Shown here in pieces: positions 17,089 to 25,502 of a DNA stretch of 64,000 nucleotides. The notes under the pieces are model-generated. The model did not search any database. It was not told the DNA's origin and was given only the letters and a program-made list of their open reading frames with translations. Position 1 is the first letter of the stretch. The number at the start of each line of letters is the position of its first letter. This stretch comes from Haloarcula salina. GTDB lineage: Archaea > Halobacteriota > Halobacteria > Halobacteriales > Haloarculaceae. The translations under genes were made by a program, and so were the position numbers. Location of the stretch: positions 1-64,000 of the forward strand of contig NZ_WRXL01000008.1 of assembly GCF_010119195.1 (NCBI RefSeq). The letters run 5' to 3'.

Positions 17089-17987
17089 TGGCCGCCGACG
17101 CGCCCCACCCGGCCTTCGAGGGGTACGCGACCGAGGCCGTCCCGCAGGCCGCCGTGGGGTCGCCGGGCAAGGACGGCGTCCTCGAACTGACGTTCGCCGC
17201 GACGGCGGACGGGACGCGACTCGTCCACGACTACGCGACGGTCCCGTTCCACGTCTCGGGGACGCTGGGCCACGACCCCCATCCCGAGGCCGACACCGTC
17301 TTCGTCCAGTCGCCGACCGGCGGCGTCGCGCAGGGCGACCGCCACGACGTGACCGTCGCGGTCGGCGAGGACGCCGTCGCCCACGTCTCGACCCAGAGTT
17401 CGACGAAGGTCCAGACGATGACGTGCAACTACGCCGCCGCCGACACCGCGCTCCGCGTTGAGGCCGGCGGCCACCTGGACTACGTGCCCGAACCGACGAT
17501 TCTGCACGCGGACGCCAGATACCTCCAGGACCTCGCCGTCGATCTCGCACCCGGCGCGACGGCCGTCGTCGCCGACGTGGTCGTGCCGGGCCGCCTCGCC
17601 CGGGGCGAGCGCTTCGAGTTCGAGCGCTATCTCTCGCGCGTGCGGGCGACCGGGCCGCACGGCCTCCTGTTCGAGGACGCGACGCACCTGACACCGGCCG
17701 AGAGCGACCCGACCGCGCCCGGCGTCCTCGGCGAGTACACCGTCTACGGGACGGCGTTCGTCCTCGCGCCGGACCGCGACGCCGCCGACCTGAGCGACGC
17801 GCTGCACGCGGTCGTCTCCGACGGACCGGCCCGCGCCGGCGCGACGGCGCTCCCGAACGGGGCGGGCGTCGCCGTCCGGGCGCTCGGCGACCGCGCCGAG
17901 ACCGTGCAGTCGACGCTCCACGCGGCCTGGGACCACGCACGCCGGGATCTGATCGACGCCCCCGCGCCGTCCGGGAGGAAGTACTGA
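17088..17987 (+). CDS. ureD: urease accessory protein UreD
   Basis: A 299-residue scaffold for the UreG-UreF-UreD maturation complex on apo-urease. UreD is poorly conserved, but several family stretches are visible: VFVQSPTGGVAQGDRH (the 'NPPGGLLGGD' equivalent), AHVSTQSSTKVQTM and YVPEPTILHADARY. It is tightly packed between ureG and ureE, sharing one base with each. No metal-binding motif beyond the conserved core is seen. Confidence 0.92.
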   Translation: MAADAPHPAFEGYATEAVPQAAVGSPGKDGVLELTFAATADGTRLVHDYATVPFHVSGTLGHDPHPEADTVFVQSPTGGVAQGDRHDVTVAVGEDAVAHVSTQSSTKVQTMTCNYAAADTALRVEAGGHLDYVPEPTILHADARYLQDLAVDLAPGATAVVADVVVPGRLARGERFEFERYLSRVRATGPHGLLFEDATHLTPAESDPTAPGVLGEYTVYGTAFVLAPDRDAADLSDALHAVVSDGPARAGATALPNGAGVAVRALGDRAETVQSTLHAAWDHARRDLIDAPAPSGRKY

Positions 17988-18589
17988 TGCTGGTCGCGAA
18001 CACGTACGTCGGCCACGGCGACGAGGAAGATGTCGCCGACCGCCTCGCCGCGGCCGACTCCGTTTCCGTCGTGCTCTCGGACACCGAGCGCCGCCGCTCG
18101 CGGGTCCGGACCGAGACGGCCGACGGCCGCGACCTCGGGATCGTTGTGGCCCGCGACCTCGCCGACGGCGACGTGCTCGAAGCCGACGACGGCACGCTCG
18201 TCGTGGTCGAACTGGCTGCAATCGAGGCGCTCGTGCTCGACCTCGCTGACAGCGGGATCGCGCCGACCGCGGCCCTCGAACTCGGCCACGCGGTGGGCAA
18301 CAAGCACTGGGACCTCGCCGTCCGCGGTGACGAGGCCCTGCTTCCGGTCACCGATTCGAAGGCCCGGATGGAGGCCGCCGTCGAGGAGCACCTCCCCGAC
18401 GTGCCGACGCGATACGAGCGCGTCCCGCCGACGACGTTCGACGACGGCGGAGCCGACCACAGCCACGGCGGCGATGGCCACGGCCACGGCGATCACTCCC
18501 ACGCCGACGACGGCGACCACAGCCACGCTCACGCGCACGACGAGGCCCACGACCACGGCGTCCGGACAATCGACGGGGGAGACCCGTGA
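17987..18589 (+). CDS. ureE: urease accessory nickel chaperone UreE, His-rich tail
   Basis: A 200-residue protein. The N-terminal half matches UreE (SDTERRRSRVRTETADGRDLGI) and the metal-binding domain includes ALELGHAVGNKHW, where the His of GHxxGN is the conserved nickel ligand. From about residue 148 a tail of about 45 residues carries many His, alternating with Asp and Gly (HSHGGDGHGHGDHSH), as in His-rich bacterial UreE; this probably stores nickel. The gene overlaps ureD by one base and ureF by four. Confidence 0.94.
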   Translation: MLVANTYVGHGDEEDVADRLAAADSVSVVLSDTERRRSRVRTETADGRDLGIVVARDLADGDVLEADDGTLVVVELAAIEALVLDLADSGIAPTAALELGHAVGNKHWDLAVRGDEALLPVTDSKARMEAAVEEHLPDVPTRYERVPPTTFDDGGADHSHGGDGHGHGDHSHADDGDHSHAHAHDEAHDHGVRTIDGGDP

Positions 18590-19275
18590 GCGACGCCGCG
18601 ACCCTCGAATCGCTCCGTCTCGCGGACTCTTTCCTCCCGGTGGGGACCTACAGCGTCTCCTACGGGCTGGAGCAGTTCGTCCAGGACGACCGAATCGAGG
18701 ACGCGGACGACCTCGAAGCCCTGCTCGCGACGTACCTCCGCCGGCAGGTCGGCCCGGCCGACCTCGTGGCGCTCCGGGCCGCCCACGCCGCCGCGCGCGA
18801 GGGCGACCTCGACGCGCTCTGTGCGGCCGACCGGCGACTGCGCGCCGTGACGCTGGCCGCGGAGTTCCGCGAGAGCGCTCAGCAGTCGGGGGACCGCCTG
18901 CTCTCGCTCCAGACCGACCTCCGAGACGACCCGTTGCTCGCGGACTACGCCGACCGCGTCGCCGCAGACGAGTCGCCGGGCAACTACGCCGTCGTCCTCG
19001 GCGCGGCGACGGGCCTTGCCGGCGTCGACGAGCGCGAGGCCTGCCTGCTGTGCTGTCACGGCTTCGTCACCGGCCTGCTCGGCGCGGCCCAGCGCCTCCT
19101 CTCGCTCGGCCACACCGACGCCCAGCGCATCCTGGACGCCCTCGGCGCGGTGATGACCGAGGCCGTCGAGGACAGCGCCGACCGAACGATCGACGATATG
19201 ACGCCGTTCGCCCCGCTGGTGGACGTGCTCGCCGCCGACCACGAGCGGGCCGAGCGCCGCCTGTTCGCGAGCTGA
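18586..19275 (+). CDS. ureF: urease accessory protein UreF
   Basis: A 229-residue helical protein that docks with UreD and acts with UreG in nickel insertion. Recognisable family parts are LRLADSFLPVGTYSVSYGLEQFVQDDRI near the N-terminus and NYAVVLGAATGLAGVDEREACLL with a hydrophobic helix behind it. It begins at GTG 18586, overlapping the ureE stop, and ends the ureBCAGDEF operon; a possible hairpin follows at 19328-19363. Confidence 0.93.
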   Translation: MSDAATLESLRLADSFLPVGTYSVSYGLEQFVQDDRIEDADDLEALLATYLRRQVGPADLVALRAAHAAAREGDLDALCAADRRLRAVTLAAEFRESAQQSGDRLLSLQTDLRDDPLLADYADRVAADESPGNYAVVLGAATGLAGVDEREACLLCCHGFVTGLLGAAQRLLSLGHTDAQRILDALGAVMTEAVEDSADRTIDDMTPFAPLVDVLAADHERAERRLFAS

Positions 19276-19327
19276 GGCGGGCCGGTCGGCCGCCCATCGC
19301 ACCCGGGTGCGGTACCGTTCCGTTCTC

Positions 19328-19363
19328 TCCCGACCGACGTGACAGGCTTCTCACCGGTCGGGA
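19328..19363. promoter_or_regulatory. 9-base inverted repeat between ureF and the stress-protein gene
   Basis: TCCCGACCG (19328-19336) and CGGTCGGGA (19355-19363) are perfect inverted copies with an 18-base spacer. The repeat ends 11 bases before the TATA-like GTTTTA (19375-19380) of the next gene. It could terminate the urease transcript or serve as an operator for the stress protein. Confidence 0.4.
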
Positions 19364-19407
19364 ACGACGCCGTAGTTTTAGACGGGAGCGGGTCCAAATC
19401 CGAACGA

Positions 19408-20289
19408 ATGTCAATGTACGACAAGATTCTCGTTCCGACGGACGGGAGCGACGTGGCCGCGGCCGCGGCGGACGCGGCCGTCGCGCTAGCCCGAGAGTTC
19501 GACGCCGCGATCCACGCGGTCCACGTCCTCGAACTGGGGGAACTGCCGCCGGGCGTCGACGACGAGTACGCCGACGAGTTCGCCCACCGCGGCGAGCGGG
19601 CCACCGAGGAGATCGCCGAGATGGCCGCCGCGGCCGGCGTCGAAGCCACGACCGCCGTCATCGACGACCCCGGGAAGATCCACGAGGCGATCGTCGCGGC
19701 CGCCGAAGACACCGAGGCGGACTGCATCGTGATGGGGACCTACGGGCGGACCGGCCTGGACCGCTTCGTCCTCGGGAGCGTGGCCGAGCAGACGCTCCGG
19801 GACGCGCCGGTCCCGGTCATGACCGTCCACGAGGACACGACGCTCAACCTGCCCTTCGAGGACATCCTCGTCCCGACCGACGGGAGCGACTGCGCGTCGG
19901 CCGCCGCCGACCTCGCCATCGCGCTCGCCGCCGCGAGCGACGCGACGCTCCACGTCGTCAACGTCGTCGACCTCGGGGTCGTCTGGGGCGACATGGACAC
20001 CGGAACGGTGCTCGAAGCGCTTGAGGCCGCCGGCCAGCGAGCGCTCGACAGCGTCATCGAGCGCGCCGATGCGGCTGACGTCTCGACGGTCGAGGCGTCT
20101 GTCATCAACGGGACGCCGTACCGAGCCATCGACACCTACGCCGAGGAGAACGACGCGGACTGCATCGTCATGGGCACGCACGGCCGGACCGGACTGGACC
20201 GGTACCTCCTCGGCAGCGTCACCGAGCGCGTGATTCGACTCAGCGACGTGCCGGTCTTCGCGACGAAGGACTTCGACGCCGCGGAGTGA
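19408..20289 (+). CDS. universal stress protein with two UspA domains
   Basis: A 293-residue protein made of two tandem UspA domains. Domain 1 starts MSMYDKILVPTDGSD and ends near residue 145 with the ATP-binding pattern VMGTYGRTGLDRFVLGSVAEQ. Domain 2 starts ILVPTDGSDCAS and repeats the pattern as VMGTHGRTGLDRYLLGSVTER. Both G2xG9xGS nucleotide motifs are intact. The ATG at 19408 sits 28-33 bases behind a TATA-like GTTTTA, so the transcript is probably leaderless. The longer frame upstream is rejected because it crosses that box. Confidence 0.88.
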   Translation: MSMYDKILVPTDGSDVAAAAADAAVALAREFDAAIHAVHVLELGELPPGVDDEYADEFAHRGERATEEIAEMAAAAGVEATTAVIDDPGKIHEAIVAAAEDTEADCIVMGTYGRTGLDRFVLGSVAEQTLRDAPVPVMTVHEDTTLNLPFEDILVPTDGSDCASAAADLAIALAAASDATLHVVNVVDLGVVWGDMDTGTVLEALEAAGQRALDSVIERADAADVSTVEASVINGTPYRAIDTYAEENDADCIVMGTHGRTGLDRYLLGSVTERVIRLSDVPVFATKDFDAAE

Positions 20290-20338
20290 CCGCTGGCCGA
20301 GACGCGTCCCCGGTCTATCGCCGCCGGGAAGATGAATT

Positions 20339-20347
20339 GATTTATTG
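20339..20347 (+). promoter_or_regulatory. TATA-like box of the second stress-protein gene
   Basis: GATTTATTG lies 27-35 bases before the ATG at 20374, matching the usual archaeal spacing for a leaderless gene. Confidence 0.5.
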
Positions 20348-20373
20348 ACAACAGCGCCCAATTGACACGCGGG

Positions 20374-20796
20374 ATGACGATGTACGAAACGATCCTCGTC
20401 GCGACGGACGGGAGCGACCCGGCGAACCGAGCGGTCGAATACGCCCTGGACCTGGCGGCCAGTCGTGGAGCCGTCGTCCACGCGATCTCGGTTGTCGACA
20501 CCGGTCGGTACGGCGAACCCGCCCTCTCGACGACGGAGATCGTCGTCGACGACCTGGAAGACTTCGCGCGGGAGTTACTCGCCGATATCGAGGAACGAGC
20601 CGAGGCCCGCGACGTGGAGTTCGTCGCGGAGTGCTGTCACGGCGAACCCCACGAGACCATCGTGGAGTACGCCGAGGAGATCGACGCCGACCTGACGCTG
20701 CTGGGCCGACACGGAGCCTCGCGGACCGGCCACCACATCGGCAGCGTCGCGAACAGGGTGGTCTCTCACTCCGACCGTCCCGTCCAGCTCGTCTGA
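20374..20796 (+). CDS. universal stress protein, single UspA domain
   Basis: A 140-residue UspA protein. MTMYETILVATDGSDPAN opens the fold and a motif near the C-terminus, LLGRHGASRTGHHIGSVANRVV, is the ATP-binding G-x2-G-x9-G-S pattern. The central part is acidic, with VVDDLEDFARELL. A second ATG at 20380 is an alternative start. It stands alone behind its own TATA box after the two-domain paralogue. Confidence 0.87.
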   Translation: MTMYETILVATDGSDPANRAVEYALDLAASRGAVVHAISVVDTGRYGEPALSTTEIVVDDLEDFARELLADIEERAEARDVEFVAECCHGEPHETIVEYAEEIDADLTLLGRHGASRTGHHIGSVANRVVSHSDRPVQLV

Positions 20797-20833
20797 CGGG
20801 CGGTCCGGCGGCGGTCGATGTGGGCTCGCGGTG

Positions 20834-21361
20834 TCACTCGCTCGCGTCGAGCAGTCGGCCGTGGACGTCGATCTCGCCGTTGCGAATCCGGGTGCTGCTG
20901 ATTCGCGTGCCGTCCTCGGCGACGACGAACGGCGGCGTGTGGATCTCCAGCGGGCGGAGGCCGTTCTCGCGGCGCTCCTGATTGAGGTCGTAGGCCCGGC
21001 GTTGCGCCTTCGCCTCCGGCGAGGCGACGAGGGCGTCCACGTCCTCGCGCGTCGCCGCCGGCCCCTGCACGTCGGCCAGTTCGAGGATCTCGTAGGACGC
21101 CGTGTAGGCGTCGTCGAGTTCGCTCAGTTCCGCGTCGAGGGCGTCCCGGCGTTCCTCGTAGGGTCCCAGCAGATCCGCGTGGTCGGGGTCGCTACGCGTC
21201 TCCGTGGCCAGGTCAGGGCTGGTGAGCCCGACGATAACGTGGCCGTCGCCGGGGCCGTCGTGGCTCGCGGTCTGGAACGCCTTGTGGAGCAGCGCGCGGT
21301 GGCCGTTGTGGACGGGCGTGAACGTGCCGCCGAGGATGGCGGTCCGGTCCGAATCGGACAT
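20834..21361 (-). CDS. coaD: archaeal phosphopantetheine adenylyltransferase
   Basis: A 175-residue nucleotidyltransferase. LGGTFTPVHNGHRALLHKAF carries the TxxHxGH adenylyl-transfer motif, and ISSTRIRNGEID is the second nucleotide-binding ISSTxI motif. In archaea this family catalyses the fourth step of coenzyme A synthesis, dephospho-CoA from 4'-phosphopantetheine and ATP. The ATG at 21361 is chosen because the start MSDSDRTAILGGT fits the family; the open frame upstream is arginine-rich. Confidence 0.8.
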   Translation of the reverse strand: MSDSDRTAILGGTFTPVHNGHRALLHKAFQTASHDGPGDGHVIVGLTSPDLATETRSDPDHADLLGPYEERRDALDAELSELDDAYTASYEILELADVQGPAATREDVDALVASPEAKAQRRAYDLNQERRENGLRPLEIHTPPFVVAEDGTRISSTRIRNGEIDVHGRLLDASE

Positions 21362-21429
21362 ACCGAACACTGCACGCGGCGGCCCCATAGGTGCTCGGCC
21401 GCGCGCCGTCTCGCTCGCGGTCGGCCGGG

Positions 21430-21930
21430 TCAGTACCCGCCGGGGAGCGCCGCGACGATGCTCGCCAGCGCGAGCGGGACGGCGAACAGGAGTGCGTACC
21501 ACGCGCCGCCGCCAGCGAGCAACAGCCACGTCGACGCGCCGTAGCCCGTCGGGTCCCAGTCGATGCCGACCCGCGGCAGTCCCAGGACGCCGACGACCGG
21601 CACTCCAGCGGTGTACGCACCGAACAGGGCCAGGGTCATCGTGAACAGCGGCTTGCTTAATCGGACAGCGCCGCCGCGTCCGCTCGTGTCGACGGTCGCG
21701 AGAATCACCAGCGTCCCGACGACGAACGGGAGCGACGCGCCGATACCAGCGAGCGCGTACGATGGGACGAGCGACCCGGTCGGCGGGAGCGCCCGAAACA
21801 GTGATCGAACTCGCTTCGCGAGCAGGAACGGGAGCCAGCAGACGGCCGCGACGACGCCGGGGACGAGCAGCGACAGCCCGAACGTGAGCCACCCGCCGAC
21901 GGTGTCGAGGAGCGACTGGAGGGGGACCAT
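21430..21930 (-). CDS. membrane protein of unknown function
   Basis: A 166-residue protein from the ATG at 21930 (MVPLQSLLDT); a start nine codons further up is possible. It has about four hydrophobic segments: residues about 14-36, 55-80, 92-115 and 130-155. Basic residues between the first and second segments suggest an inside-facing loop. I do not recognise the family. It lies 68 bases from coaD on the same strand. Confidence 0.65.
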   Translation of the reverse strand: MVPLQSLLDTVGGWLTFGLSLLVPGVVAAVCWLPFLLAKRVRSLFRALPPTGSLVPSYALAGIGASLPFVVGTLVILATVDTSGRGGAVRLSKPLFTMTLALFGAYTAGVPVVGVLGLPRVGIDWDPTGYGASTWLLLAGGGAWYALLFAVPLALASIVAALPGGY

Positions 21931-22003
21931 ACTCGGAACACACGCCTCCCGCCGCACGTATCCTTCGGTTTCACGGCCGCTGAACCGCCATCTCCGTGCC
22001 CGA

Positions 22004-22993
22004 TCAGTCGTCGGCGTCGGCCGTCTCGGCCCGCGGAACGGTCACGTCTGTCAGCCCGGCTTCGATCTCCTCGCGGCGGTCCTCGAACGTTCCGGGGAGG
22101 ACGAGCCGGCCGCCGAGGTCGTCGAGGGGTTCGTCGCTGGTGTAGCCGGGCTCGCTCGTGGCGAGTTCGAACAGGACGCCGCCGTGTTCGCGGAAGTACA
22201 CCGACCGGAACCAGTGGCGGTCGATCTGCTGGGTCGGTTGCAGCCCCCGCGAGCGGACGGCCGAGCGCATCGCCTGCTGGTCGTCGTCGGTGGGCGTCTG
22301 GAAGGCGACGTGGTGGACCGTACCGTGACCCTGGCGGCCGCCCTGGATGGTCGGGAGCACGTCGACGTACTTTCCGATCGGCCCGCTCGCGGCGAAGCGA
22401 GTCCGCTCGTCGCCCGGCGTGTCGCCCTGTGCCTGCTCGGTCCCGACCTCCTCGAAGCCCATCGTCCCCAGCAGTTCCTCGGTCGGGTCCGGGTCGGCGA
22501 GCCACAGCGTCACCGAGTGGAACCCGCGGATGGCGTGTTCCTCGGGGACGAACTCGGTCCAGGGGACGGTCGGGTCGTCGGCCGGGACCGCGACCGCGAC
22601 CAGTTCGACCGGCAGGCCGTCGGGGTCAGAAAACGGGAGCACGGTCTCGCCGAAGCGCTCGACGCGCTCGTCGTAGTCCACCCCGTACTCGTCGAAGCGG
22701 TCCTCCCAGTAGTCGAGGCTCCCCTCGGGGACGCGGAAGGCCGTCCGGGAGACCTGCCCGGACCCGACCTTCCCCTGGCGCATGTCCTCCCACGGGAAGA
22801 ACGTCATGCTCGTGCCCGGAGTCCCCTCCGCGTCGGCGAAGAAGAAGTGGTACGTCCCCGGGTCGTCCTGGTTGATCGAGCGCTTGACGAGGCGGAGGCC
22901 GAGCGTCTCGACCCAGAAGTCCATGTTGCGCTGCGGGTCGCCCGCGATGCACGTGACGTGGTGGATGCCCGGCGTCGGTGGTGCGTCTGTCAT
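22004..22993 (-). CDS. ring-cleaving dioxygenase / glyoxalase-type VOC protein
   Basis: A 329-residue protein with two pairs of VOC modules. The first begins PGIHHVTCIAGDPQRNMDFWVETLGLRLVK, the second FHSVTLWLADPDPTEELLGTMGF, and the metal ligands expected in this family appear as HHVT, GTVHHVAFQT and the Glu of GGVLFELAT. This matches bacterial proteins annotated as ring-cleaving dioxygenases of the MhqO/MhqA type (hydroquinone). The ATG at 22993 is chosen for the conserved N-terminus. The true substrate is unknown. Confidence 0.82.
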   Translation of the reverse strand: MTDAPPTPGIHHVTCIAGDPQRNMDFWVETLGLRLVKRSINQDDPGTYHFFFADAEGTPGTSMTFFPWEDMRQGKVGSGQVSRTAFRVPEGSLDYWEDRFDEYGVDYDERVERFGETVLPFSDPDGLPVELVAVAVPADDPTVPWTEFVPEEHAIRGFHSVTLWLADPDPTEELLGTMGFEEVGTEQAQGDTPGDERTRFAASGPIGKYVDVLPTIQGGRQGHGTVHHVAFQTPTDDDQQAMRSAVRSRGLQPTQQIDRHWFRSVYFREHGGVLFELATSEPGYTSDEPLDDLGGRLVLPGTFEDRREEIEAGLTDVTVPRAETADADD

Positions 22994-23092
22994 TACCCCG
23001 AGTAGGCGTCGCGCGTACTTCAATTCGTGCTGACGCGAGTGTTACCGGGTCGCGGCGGCCACTCGCGCGAGGTGACACCGCCGCGGCGTGCC

Positions 23093-23989
23093 TCACCAGT
23101 TGCTCGGCGTGTACTCGAACTCGTACTCGTCGACGCGCTCGGCCGGGAGGCCGACCGCCTCGAACATCCGCCGGAAGACGCTCCGATACTCGTCTTCGGG
23201 AATCGTGTCCCCGGGTTCGAGCGTCACCAGGAGCCACAGTCCGCCCAGCCGGTCCAGCTTGACGACGTACTCGTGGCCCGCGTCGGTCGTCACGATCCGA
23301 ACGCTCGGGACGACGACGCTGAACTGCCCGAACTCACCGCTTTCGTCCGCGTAGGTCTGGGTCGCCCAGCCGTCGCCGAGGGTCTCCGAGGTCGTGACCG
23401 ACGTGGCTCGCTCGGCGAACGCCCCGTGGACGGCCGCGAGATCGGTCTCGCGGTCGACGCGATGTGTGAGGAAGTGGTCGGACGTACCCGCGGCGGCCGA
23501 CTTCACGTCCGCGACGAGCCCCGTCGCCGCCGCCGACGAGAGGTCGAACAGGAGCGCGAACTGCTCGCCGAGCCAGTCGTCCGGCGGGAGGTTCGTCGGC
23601 CGGAACGGCTGCTCGAAGTCGAGCGCGTCGTCGAAGAACGCCAGCCGCACGCCGCCGTCGGACACCGTGAAATCCACTTCGAAGAAGCGCGTCGCGGAGT
23701 AGGTGAACTGCGTGAGCACCACGCGGGCGTCCGTCCCGAACTGCTCTGTGAGCGCCGGCACGGTCAGTTCGCGGCCGATTTCGCGCTTCGCGTTGACGTA
23801 GTAGGGACCGTCGACGGTGTAGCCGGCCTCGCGGGCGCGAGCCTGGATCGAATCGTAGTCCACGCCCTCGACGGTGTCGCCGGCCGTGCTGTAGGCGGCG
23901 TGGTCCGCGCCGAACACGCCGAAACAGCCCCCAAGCGCCGCCGCTCCGCCGACCGCCGCTCCCGAAAGGACCTGCCGTCTGGTGTACAT
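23093..23989 (-). CDS. secreted lipoprotein of unknown function
   Basis: A 298-residue protein. It starts MYTRRQVLSGAAVGGAAALGGC, a twin-arginine signal ending in a lipobox (GGC at about 20-22), so it is a Tat-exported lipoprotein. The mature part is about 275 residues, acidic and without known catalytic motifs; it includes a hydrophobic strand pattern toward the C-terminus (GLWLLVTLEPGDTI). It belongs to a group of haloarchaeal hypothetical lipoproteins, whose role I cannot state. Confidence 0.75.
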   Translation of the reverse strand: MYTRRQVLSGAAVGGAAALGGCFGVFGADHAAYSTAGDTVEGVDYDSIQARAREAGYTVDGPYYVNAKREIGRELTVPALTEQFGTDARVVLTQFTYSATRFFEVDFTVSDGGVRLAFFDDALDFEQPFRPTNLPPDDWLGEQFALLFDLSSAAATGLVADVKSAAAGTSDHFLTHRVDRETDLAAVHGAFAERATSVTTSETLGDGWATQTYADESGEFGQFSVVVPSVRIVTTDAGHEYVVKLDRLGGLWLLVTLEPGDTIPEDEYRSVFRRMFEAVGLPAERVDEYEFEYTPSNW

Positions 23990-24303
23990 ATGCGGGAGTA
24001 ACTCGTGGCAGGACCGAAAGGACTCCGGCGCGCAGAACGCCTTTCGCCGGCCCTCGCTGTCGAGGCGGTCTGTCTGGATCCAGGTGTCGCGTCACTCGCC
24101 GCCTTCCAGACCGCGCTCGTCGCCGTGATCTCCGTCGAAGAACGGCTGGGATTCGCGGCCCTGTCGCGGGTCGGAGCCCGCGCCGCGGCGATAGCCGACG
24201 GACTTGGCAAATAACTGCCCTTTCGGTGCTTCCATTACCTCGATGGGCGAACCGTCCGCACGACTCTCCCGGCGACGTGGCGGCACAGTCGGGAGCTGCT
24301 ATC
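23990..24303. other. region between the lipoprotein and transporter genes
   Basis: A 314-base stretch between divergent genes. It has no clear TATA box for the transporter gene. The only candidate gene is a 47-codon minus-strand frame (24092-24235). The overlapping plus-strand frame (from 24005) has a less acidic product and poorer codon use. Confidence 0.4.
24092..24235 (-). CDS. possible 47-residue acidic protein
   Basis: ATG at 24235 gives a 47-residue acidic protein (MEAPKGQLFAKSVGY at the start, DGDHGDERGLEGGE at the end). Third codon positions are mostly G or C, as in real genes here. No motif or promoter was recognised. It could be a small haloarchaeal protein or chance. Confidence 0.35.
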   Translation of the reverse strand: MEAPKGQLFAKSVGYRRGAGSDPRQGRESQPFFDGDHGDERGLEGGE

Positions 24304-25398
24304 ATGGATTCCCGGCTATCGCGGGCAGTCGATCGGATCTCGTCGGTGGGGCGTCTCCCTCTCGGTACCGTCGGGACCGTCCTGTTGTTCCTGTTCGCCG
24401 TCCAGCTACTCGGTGCGGCAACCGACGCTGCGTCCCCGCTCCTCAGGCGACTGTTCTTCCGCGTCGTCGTCGGGGACGCCGCCGCGCTGGGGCTGAGCTG
24501 GCTCGCCGCGTACGCGCTGGGGAACGGGTCCGTCGTCGCTGCGCTCGCGCTCTCGCTGTTCACCGCCGACATCGTGTCGGTCCCACAGCTGTTCCTGCTG
24601 GTCGCGGGGTCGCGTCTGGGCGCCGCGGCCATCGTCGTCTTCGTCGGCGCGCTCGACTTCTTCCAGAAGAAGCGCTACACGCTACAGGAATCGGTCAGTC
24701 TTGGGCTGCTCGCCTTCCTGCTGACCCTCTCGATATACCTTCCGGTCACCGCGCTCGGCTACGTCGCGCTGCCGTGGCTCCGCGAGCCGCTCCAGGCTCT
24801 CACGCAGAACTGGTCGCTCGGCGTCCGTTCGCTCTCGGTGCTCGAACCGCTCACCGCGGCCATCACGGCGCGCGCCGGGCCGGCGCTGACGTTCGCCCTC
24901 GCCGTCGCGCTCCTGTTCGGGAGTCTGACGCTCTTCGACCGACTCCTCGGAACCGTCGACACCGAGACGCTCCGCGAGCGCTTCTTCAGCCGTCTCCAGC
25001 ACACCTGGGTCTCGTTCGCCGTCGGTCTGCTGGTGACCGGACTCACCACCAGCGTCGCGTTCTCGCTCGGCGTCGTCGTCCCGCTGTACAACCGCGACTA
25101 CGTCACCCGCGAGGAGCTCGTCCCGTACGTTCTCGGCGCGAACATCGGCACGCTGTTCGACACGGTGCTCGTCGCGGTCGTGCTCGAATCTGCCGTCGGC
25201 GTCGCGGTCGTCCTTGAACTCCTGGTCGTCGCGACGGGGCTGACGCTCGCGGCCCTCTTTGCCCTCGGCACCTACAGCCGGGGCATTTTCACGGCCTACG
25301 ACCGCCTCCTCGACGACCGGCGGCTGTTCGTCGCCTTCGCTATCGTGCTCCTCGCCGTCCCGCTCGCGCTGGTGCTCGTCCCGCTGGCTACTGGGTAA
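24304..25398 (+). CDS. Na+/phosphate-cotransporter-like membrane protein
   Basis: A 364-residue membrane protein with about nine hydrophobic segments. The C-terminal half contains LVTGLTTSVAFSLGVVVPLYNRDYVTREELVPYVLGANIGTLFDTV. GANIGT and a serine/threonine-rich segment (TGLTTSVAFS) are the repeat signatures of PNaS/NptA-like transporters, though the usual QSSS motif is not exact and the expected first repeat is weak. Start at ATG 24304 (MDSRLSRAVDR). The substrate is uncertain: phosphate or another anion. Confidence 0.65.
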   Translation: MDSRLSRAVDRISSVGRLPLGTVGTVLLFLFAVQLLGAATDAASPLLRRLFFRVVVGDAAALGLSWLAAYALGNGSVVAALALSLFTADIVSVPQLFLLVAGSRLGAAAIVVFVGALDFFQKKRYTLQESVSLGLLAFLLTLSIYLPVTALGYVALPWLREPLQALTQNWSLGVRSLSVLEPLTAAITARAGPALTFALAVALLFGSLTLFDRLLGTVDTETLRERFFSRLQHTWVSFAVGLLVTGLTTSVAFSLGVVVPLYNRDYVTREELVPYVLGANIGTLFDTVLVAVVLESAVGVAVVLELLVVATGLTLAALFALGTYSRGIFTAYDRLLDDRRLFVAFAIVLLAVPLALVLVPLATG

Positions 25399-25470
25399 TC
25401 TGCGGAACTCAAACCGAATATTTCGCGGTTTCGGCGGTTATACGGTCCATTCCAATCGTTAGCCGGCGGA

Positions 25471-25478
25471 TAAATATA
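25471..25478 (+). promoter_or_regulatory. TATA box
   Basis: TAAATATA lies 25-32 bases before the ATG at 25503 and is flanked by GGCGG and CCGCC. It is a strong match to the haloarchaeal box and suggests a leaderless transcript. Confidence 0.55.
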
Positions 25479-25502
25479 GCCGCCTATTCCGTCTGTGCGG
25501 GC

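Noticed and set aside
24005-24214. 69-codon plus-strand frame between the lipoprotein and transporter genes
   Set aside because: Weakly acidic, GTG start with no promoter, and it overlaps a better minus-strand candidate.
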